Below are positions 58,735-64,000 of a stretch of DNA of 64,000 nucleotides, piece by piece; within the stretch, counting starts at the first letter, position 1; every line of letters starts with the position of its first letter. The notes beneath the pieces were generated by a model. That model was not told where the DNA came from and made no database searches. It worked only from the letters and a program-made list of their open reading frames with translations. Source of the stretch: Begonia masoniana (Eukaryota > Streptophyta > Magnoliopsida > Cucurbitales > Begoniaceae). The DNA is taken from positions 27,016,996-27,080,995 of the forward strand of contig CM039502.1 in assembly GCA_022432975.1 (NCBI GenBank), in the 5' to 3' direction. A program made the translations under genes and the position numbers.

Positions 58735-59940
58735 CAAACAAAGCCGTGAGGGGAGCATATTGGGCTGCGGCCCAATCCCCAGAGCGGACAATATCTTGCT
58801 GGAAAAAGGGGTCGTTACAGTTAAACCGCCTCATCAGAGCACCTAACCGTAGCATAGAAGTGCTCCTCCAACTTCACCTATTCCTTAGTAAACTCAGGGA
58901 ATTCACCTGTTGAATGCTCAGCACCTACATCACAAAATTCATCTATTAGCCTAATGCTAAGTAAGTAAAGTAGTAATGAATGAAATGCTGAATATAAATT
59001 CCTAAACATGCAAATTTCTACTTTCTCATCTTAGTTGCATATGCATTCGTTTCTGATCTGATCCCCCTGTGAAATTGGGAGTTGGATCACTTCTCCCAAA
59101 GTCATACGTCCTCTCTCTCGATTAGGAGGCGGACTAGTTCCCTTAACAAACTGTTCAGATCCCCCTGTGAAATTGGGGTTTGGATCATTTACCCAAAGTC
59201 ATACATCCTATCTCTGGATTAAGGGGCGGATTAGTTCCCTTAAAAACTGTTTCAGTCTGTTCATTCATTACCATGCCATTTCATGTAAATTCATTTTCGT
59301 ATACTTTCAAAATATGATGCATGACATACAAACACAATCAAACATACACAATTCTACTGTTTTGTGATGTAGGCCCGAAGGCACAAGCATACTTCACTTA
59401 CCTAGCTCTCCTAGAAATGCTCAATTTCAAACTACTTCAGAAGTTTTGTTCACCTAAGTCATAAACAGAATATTAATCAGATTCCTTCTAAGCCTCATTC
59501 TAATCTATCCAGAAATCTAGGGAAACTAGTTTGGAAGTTTAATTCATAGCAAATTCTTGATTTACCACAAAACTCGGACTAACTTACCCATACAGCATTC
59601 ACAAAACTCACATTTATACTCTCTCCAATCATCGATAGCTACCAGTACAAAAAGATATCAAAATAGGGCTCACCTAGTTCGGAGAAGATTTGAGTAGAAG
59701 AATCACCTAGAGAGCTCTGCTGCTTGAGCTGAAGTCCGAAAGAGAGAAAATAGGAAATAGTGGCGGCTACAGTGCATTAAACCCAAACTTCTTTCCTTAA
59801 ATACGTTATCCACTTTTAAATTTCTAATTACTCTTATGCCCTTGCCAAGTCATCCACTAACCCTACTTTTATTATTGCCATTTAAAGTGTACAATTAATT
59901 AAAAGAATAGATAATTAATTCGATAGAACCGGGTGTTACA

Positions 59941-60361
59941 ATCTAAAGAATTTTCTCCTCAAAATTCAGTACCTGAATAATTCCAGATGTTGGTCCATCA
60001 TGTCTTGCTGGCGTTCCCAGGTTGTCTCCTCTATGTTCTAGTTGTGCCAAAAGACTTTCACTAGTGAAACCTCTTTGTTGCGTAATACCTTCACTGCAAA
60101 GTCTAAGATTCTTACTGGTTTCTCTTCGTAAGTAAGAGTAGGTTGAATTTCAATGTTCTACTGTTCCACAATTTGATATGGATCCCTTATGCACTTTTTT
60201 AACATAGAGACATGGAACACACTGTGTATCCCCTCCATAGAAGCCGGTAGCTGCAATTGATAGGCTGCTCTCGTAACTCTCTTCAGAATAGTGAATGGTC
60301 TAATAAATCTGGGGTTCAACTTGCATCTCTTCCCGAATCTCACAACTTCTTTAAATGGTGA
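59941..60361 (-). pseudogene. pol C-terminal fragment of G5 (integrase end and chromodomain)
   Basis: The minus strand starts at VVRFGKR-like codons and reads [50 protein letters not shown], stop, then chromodomain codons (LTYEEKPVRILDFAVKVLRN in broken frame). The polypurine tract expected at 59941 is partly deleted. The upstream pol is cut off at 60361 by a family-A LTR. Same family as G3 and G4. Confidence 0.85.
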
Positions 60362-61434
60362 TGTAACACCCGAAATAACGACCAGGTGATTTCCTTAACC
60401 GTTTTAACAGTTGTGTTTAGTTAATTTTTCCCGGTTTATAATATTATGCCGAGCTTAATTAATTACATGTGGATTTAAACTAGGTTAGGGTGGCAAAGTT
60501 GTAATAATGGAGGTTTGAGACCGGTATTTAAAGAAAATGGAAAGGGTTCAAACTTCATTTAAACCACTGTAGCCGACATCTTCTACTCTCGGCGATTTCT
60601 TTTCTCCCGAGCTCTCGCTCTCTGTTACCAGTAATCCTTCTCGTCGACGCCCGGCTTCAGGCCTGCATTCCCTACGAATCCATGCCCAAGGTATGAAATA
60701 GGAAAGGTAGTTATCTGTTAGTTATTAAGCTCTGTTTTCAGCCCAGTATTGGAGTTTCGGATTCTTTAATGGCCGAATAATAATAAGGATATTTTAGAAT
60801 CTGAGAGTGGTAATGTCATTCCGAATCAATTTTGGACATTTAAAATAACCAACCCTGAGTAATTGATAGTCGGGTCTGCCTATTTCGGTTTTTGGATTCA
60901 GACTGCACAGAGTATTAGACTAAGAATTCAGGAATGACTTTAGCTATTAAATCTTAGGTTGACTTGAGATTTAGAACTACTAGGATTTTGTTTTAACTAC
61001 TGCAATGTGAATGTTTTAGGTGAGAAAGTCTGAAGAAAAGGAGCTCAAGTTGCTAAGGAAAAACAGATAAGTGAATGTACAAGTTTCTTGGTCATTAGGA
61101 CCCTACATCAAAGGATGCTAGGTAGAAGCTCATACGATGATTTGTAGTTCCCTTATGTTACTGTCTAACATTATGTTGATGATTAGCTCAATGGTAAGGT
61201 CTCATATTGGATAGTGCTCTATTCTGTAGCTTGATGATTTAAGAATTTCCATGAACATGCATCATGACTATTTTATGCATATGAAAATGTTTTAAGAGCA
61301 TGGTTTTCTCATGAACAAAGTAAGAAGATAAAACTTATGCAACGTGGACTAAGTGAGGGTTGGGGCGGTTCGGCGTATGTAGTCCAAAAGAGGGACATAT
61401 GAATACGACCCCAGTAGGGACCAAGATCAAACTC
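60362..61434 (+). mobile_element. 5' part of a family-A LTR inserted in G5
   Basis: It starts TGTAACACCCGAAATAACG after GGTGA (60357-60361). TATTTAAAG lies at 60525-60533, the CACTGTAGCCGACATC block near 60565, and a donor-like site that reads CAGATAAGT instead of CAGGTAAGT near 61064. It is cut by a family-F LTR start at 61435. Confidence 0.8.
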
Positions 61435-62477
61435 TGTAACACCCGAGAATTTTTCCTCAATGGATTTTAGAATTTATCTAAAGAATTGGAGAAAAATTAT
61501 AAAAAGAAGGAAAAATAATAAAAAAGGTAAATAATTAAAAGTAAATAAATTTGGTTAACTAAAAGGTTTATTAATTGGAGAACTTAAGACGGTACGGGAT
61601 GAGCGTAAATTTACGAAAAGTTAGACTTAAGAACGAGATTTAACGAAATTCGAAATGGTCGAAAACACGGGAGGGCAAAACGGTAATGATGCTTATTAAT
61701 GTTTTAATAGGAATTATGACTTGAGATTTAGAACTACTAGGATTTTGTTTTAACTACTGCAATGTGAATGTTTTAGGTGAGAAAGTCTGAAGAAAAGGAG
61801 CTCAAGTTGCTAAGGAAAAACAGATAAGTGAATGTACAAGTTTCTTGGTCATTAGGACCCTACATCAAAGGATGCTAGGTAGAAGCTCATACGATGATTT
61901 GTAGTTCTCTTATGTTACTGTCTAACATTATGTTGATGATTAGCTCAATGGTAAGGTCTCATATTGGATAGTGCTCTATTCTGTAGCTTGATGATTTAAG
62001 AATTTCCATGAACATGCATCATGACTATTTTATGCATATGAAAATGTTTTAAGAGCATGGTTTTCTCATGAACAAAGTAAGAAGATAAAACTTATGCAAC
62101 GTGGACTAAGTGAGGGTTGGGGGCGGTTCGGCGTATGTCACAGTCCAAAAGAGGGACATATGAATACGACCCAGCAGTAGGGACCAAGATCAAACTCTGT
62201 AACACCCGAGAATTTTTCCTCAATGGATTTTAGAATTTATCTAAAGAATTGGAGAAAATTATAAAAAGAAGGAAAAATAATAAAAAGGTAAAATAATTAA
62301 AAGTAAATAAATTTGGTTAAACTAAAAGGTTTATTAATTGGAGAACTTAAGACGGGTACGGGATGAGCGTAAATTTACGAAAAGTTAGACTTTAAGAACG
62401 AGATTTAACGAAATTCGAAATGGTCGAAAACACGGGAGGGCAAAACGGTAATGATGCTTATTAATGTTTTAATAGGA

Positions 62478-62482
<5 letters not shown>
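60961..62482 (+). repeat. Tandem duplication, period 757 bp, across an LTR-LTR junction
   Basis: 60961-61717 is repeated as 61718-62482. Each copy holds the end of the family-A piece and the first 280 bp of the family-F LTR (starts at 61435 and 62198). The copies differ by a few short gaps; the first copy lacks several bases kept in the second and in the relative near 28480. Confidence 0.92.

Positions 62483-62511
<29 letters not shown>
62480..62511 (+). repeat. ATT microsatellite
   Basis: About ten perfect ATT units, then AAATAATAAAATAAAA. It begins exactly at the end of the second copy of the tandem duplication. Confidence 0.95.
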
Positions 62512-62512
<1 letters not shown>

Positions 62513-62524
62513 ATAATAAAATAA

Positions 62525-62555
62525 AACAACAGAATGGCTTTGCCATTCTGTTGTT
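62525..62555 (+). other. Perfect 14-bp hairpin in the family-F LTR
   Basis: AACAACAGAATGGC, loop TTT, GCCATTCTGTTGTT. It lies between the AT-rich part and the GC-rich leader, close to where transcription could begin. Confidence 0.85.
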
Positions 62556-64000
62556 CTCGTTCGTGCCCGACACCGAGATGAAGCAGGGGAGAGACGAGGC
62601 ACCGGCGACGATCGGCGGAGCAATCACCGCCGACTTTCGATGTTTTCCGGTCAGACGACGGCGACGAGAAGACTCCGGCCCTTCTCCGCGCACGAATTGA
62701 ACGGTAAGTCCCCTTTTGTGCCCTGTTTTGGTTCGGTCGTGGCCGAGGGTGAGGAGCGACTTTGAACTCCGATCGCCGGCCGAAATGGGCTGCTTTCAGC
62801 GTGGGTTTTCCAACCCTTGGACCGGCTTCCATCGCCATGACTGTGAAGAGCCCGAATTGAGTGAAAAATCAGAGACCCGATTTGGGGATTTCGGGTTTTA
62901 GTGTGTGTAGCTCGGAATTTTGATTAGTTTAGGCTAATTGGTTGTGAGGGTGATGGATTGGTGAGGAAATTGATGGGAATTGATGAAAAACTGAAAAGCG
63001 GAAAATTTCCGGCTTAGGGCAGTTCGGGTTTTGCCATTTTTGACCAGGCTACGTTCGTTTGTTTTAAAATTATTTTTGGCAGGATAAAATAGGTTATTAG
63101 AGGAGTACATGGCCGCTGGAATCGTTCGATTCCGATAATCGACGCAAAAGTTACACGCGTTTGAAGTTCGGGTCAGTTTTTACCGAACCCAAATTGGTGG
63201 CCCATTTAGTTAGGATTTAGTTGGATTAGGCTAGAAATAATAGTTTGAGAGTAAGTTGGTGTATGTAGGCTTAATTTTAAAGAAGTTTGAATAGTTGTAG
63301 TTAGAGTTAGTTTAAATATTCTTTAGAAGTAAATAGTGATGCTTAAGTGAATTTTGTGAATGTGATAGGTTACCGAGTGGGGAAATGTACATAACCAAAG
63401 CGAGTAAGTGCGGTGCCCGAGTTCAGGTAAGTAGTGGTTGCGTGTTTGTTGCCTTCGGGCCTACACCATAGAACAGTAGGGATTGTTTGTTTGATTGCTA
63501 TGTTTAAATTTGTGTCATGCATCGTGTGTCATGCATCATTGTTTTCTAAACTACGAAACCACGTGTTTTACATGTTTGAGGGGTGAGGATGAAATAAAAG
63601 ATAAGAATTGATTGCAACGTGGTCTCGGAGTAGAATAGCTTTGTCGGGCTAGTGGCTCGTTGAGCACCCCGCGAGGGATTCTATTCGAGATGCTATGCTA
63701 ATGTACGTAATGTGTCGTGAGTATGAATGCCTCGACCTGTTCGTGCTTGAAGGCACAATGAGGATTCTACGATCGATTGGGGGAGATTTTGTTGGCCGTC
63801 CTGGACTGTGTTGGGACATGTGCCTCTGGTCTAGCTCTGTGGATCAAGGTGTGGCCGTCCTGGACTGTGTGGGGGCGTGTGCCTACTTGATTCACCTGAA
63901 AGTGAAAGATAAATGCAACCGAAATGAAAAGAAACAACAGAGTGTATAGAAACTGCATGTTAGGGTTGAGTCGAGCATTTAGTGCTGTTGTTGTGCATTA

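Larger units (their letters stand above)
57942..58819 (+). mobile_element. Cassandra element 3, complete (878 bp, TSD GTTAA)
   Basis: Two 404-bp LTRs (57942-58345, 58416-58819) and a 70-bp internal region with primer site TGATATCAGAGCC (58348) and purine run ending at 58415. GTTAA at 57937-57941 and 58820-58824. It lies in the G5 LTR. No coding capacity; it moves with enzymes of other elements. Confidence 0.97.
50593..59940 (-). mobile_element. 3' LTR of gypsy element G5 (family B), split by E3 and Cassandra 3
   Basis: Minus strand start TGTAACACCCGGTTC at 59940 and end GGGGCATTACA at 50593. Its own sequence is 50593-51409, 57785-57941 and 58825-59940, about 2.1 kb. It has TGACGTCA at 51230-51237, CACTAAACGACAAA motifs, the acceptor-like site near 58926 and the donor-like CTTACCTAG near 59397. 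The pol end of the same element follows at 59941. Confidence 0.9.
62198..64000 (+). mobile_element. Family-F LTR, running off the window
   Basis: It starts TGTAACACCCGAGAATTTTT. An ATT repeat (62480-62511), a perfect hairpin (62525-62555), a GC-rich leader (62560-62720) and a donor-like CAG/GTAAGT at 63424-63432 with the conserved GCCTTCGGGCCTACACC follow. No gag is reached before 64000. It corresponds in reverse to the solo LTR at 14713-30221. Confidence 0.75.

Noticed and set aside
62405..62901. Overlapping minus- and plus-strand ORFs in the GC-rich part of the family-F LTR
   Set aside because: High GC content lowers stop frequency. The frames have no domains, include the ATT repeat (poly-Asn/Ile) and lie in an LTR leader.

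Overview
This window looks like plant nuclear DNA, probably from a eudicot. It consists almost entirely of LTR retrotransposons nested inside one another. I see no host protein gene, tRNA gene, genuine rRNA locus or CRISPR array. The plant assignment rests on Tekay/Del-type chromovirus proteins with a C-terminal chromodomain, an Athila-type polyprotein, Cassandra elements (short LTR elements that carry a 5S rRNA-like stretch), primer-binding sites of the plant initiator-tRNA-Met type, and the absence of operons. I cannot name the species.

Layout. 1-4381: the end of a 5' LTR plus a decayed gag-pol (G1, + strand), cut in its integrase by a second element (G2, 4382-7212), which itself stops at a run of 44 A. 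7257-9191: small LTR pieces, one 100-N gap and an inverted LTR-LTR junction. 9192-47756: a degenerate Athila element (- strand) that is the deepest layer of a large nest. It was entered by a solo LTR (12176-14366, TSD AAGTG), by another solo LTR (14713-30221, TSD CCTTT) and by a Cassandra element (33929-46262). The CCTTT solo LTR was itself entered three times: 16668-17436 (CCACC), a nearly complete gypsy element G3 at 17546-27175 (TTTAA), and a solo LTR at 27439-30105 (CCTTC). The Cassandra element was entered by gypsy element G4 (34568-45996, TCGTC), which in turn carries another Cassandra (38402-39223, ATTAG).

47757-50287: non-LTR sequence, a second 100-N gap and a roughly 1-kb minisatellite with 17- and 19-bp units. 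50288-64000: a second nest. A gypsy 3' LTR (G5, - strand) holds a young non-autonomous gag-protease element (E3, 51410-57779, TSD GAATA) and a complete Cassandra (57942-58819, TSD GTTAA). G5 continues into a chromodomain fragment that is cut by further LTRs running off the window.

How the parts work together. G1, G3, G4 and G5 belong to one Tekay-like family, here called B, with 2-2.6 kb LTRs. G2 and the solo LTR at 27439 belong to a related family, A; a third family, F, has longer LTRs. All three share an unusual LTR plan: a TATA-like box about 140-165 bp from the LTR start (seen in A and B), then a long transcribed leader with a CAG/GTAAGT donor-like site, a conserved block, a TAG acceptor-like site 460-680 bp further on, and, in A and B, arrays of TGACGTCA and GTCGTTTAGTGA motifs. 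All catalytic ORFs are broken. Two segments (33735-37428 and 60961-62482) are local duplications with an error-like pattern and may be assembly artefacts.
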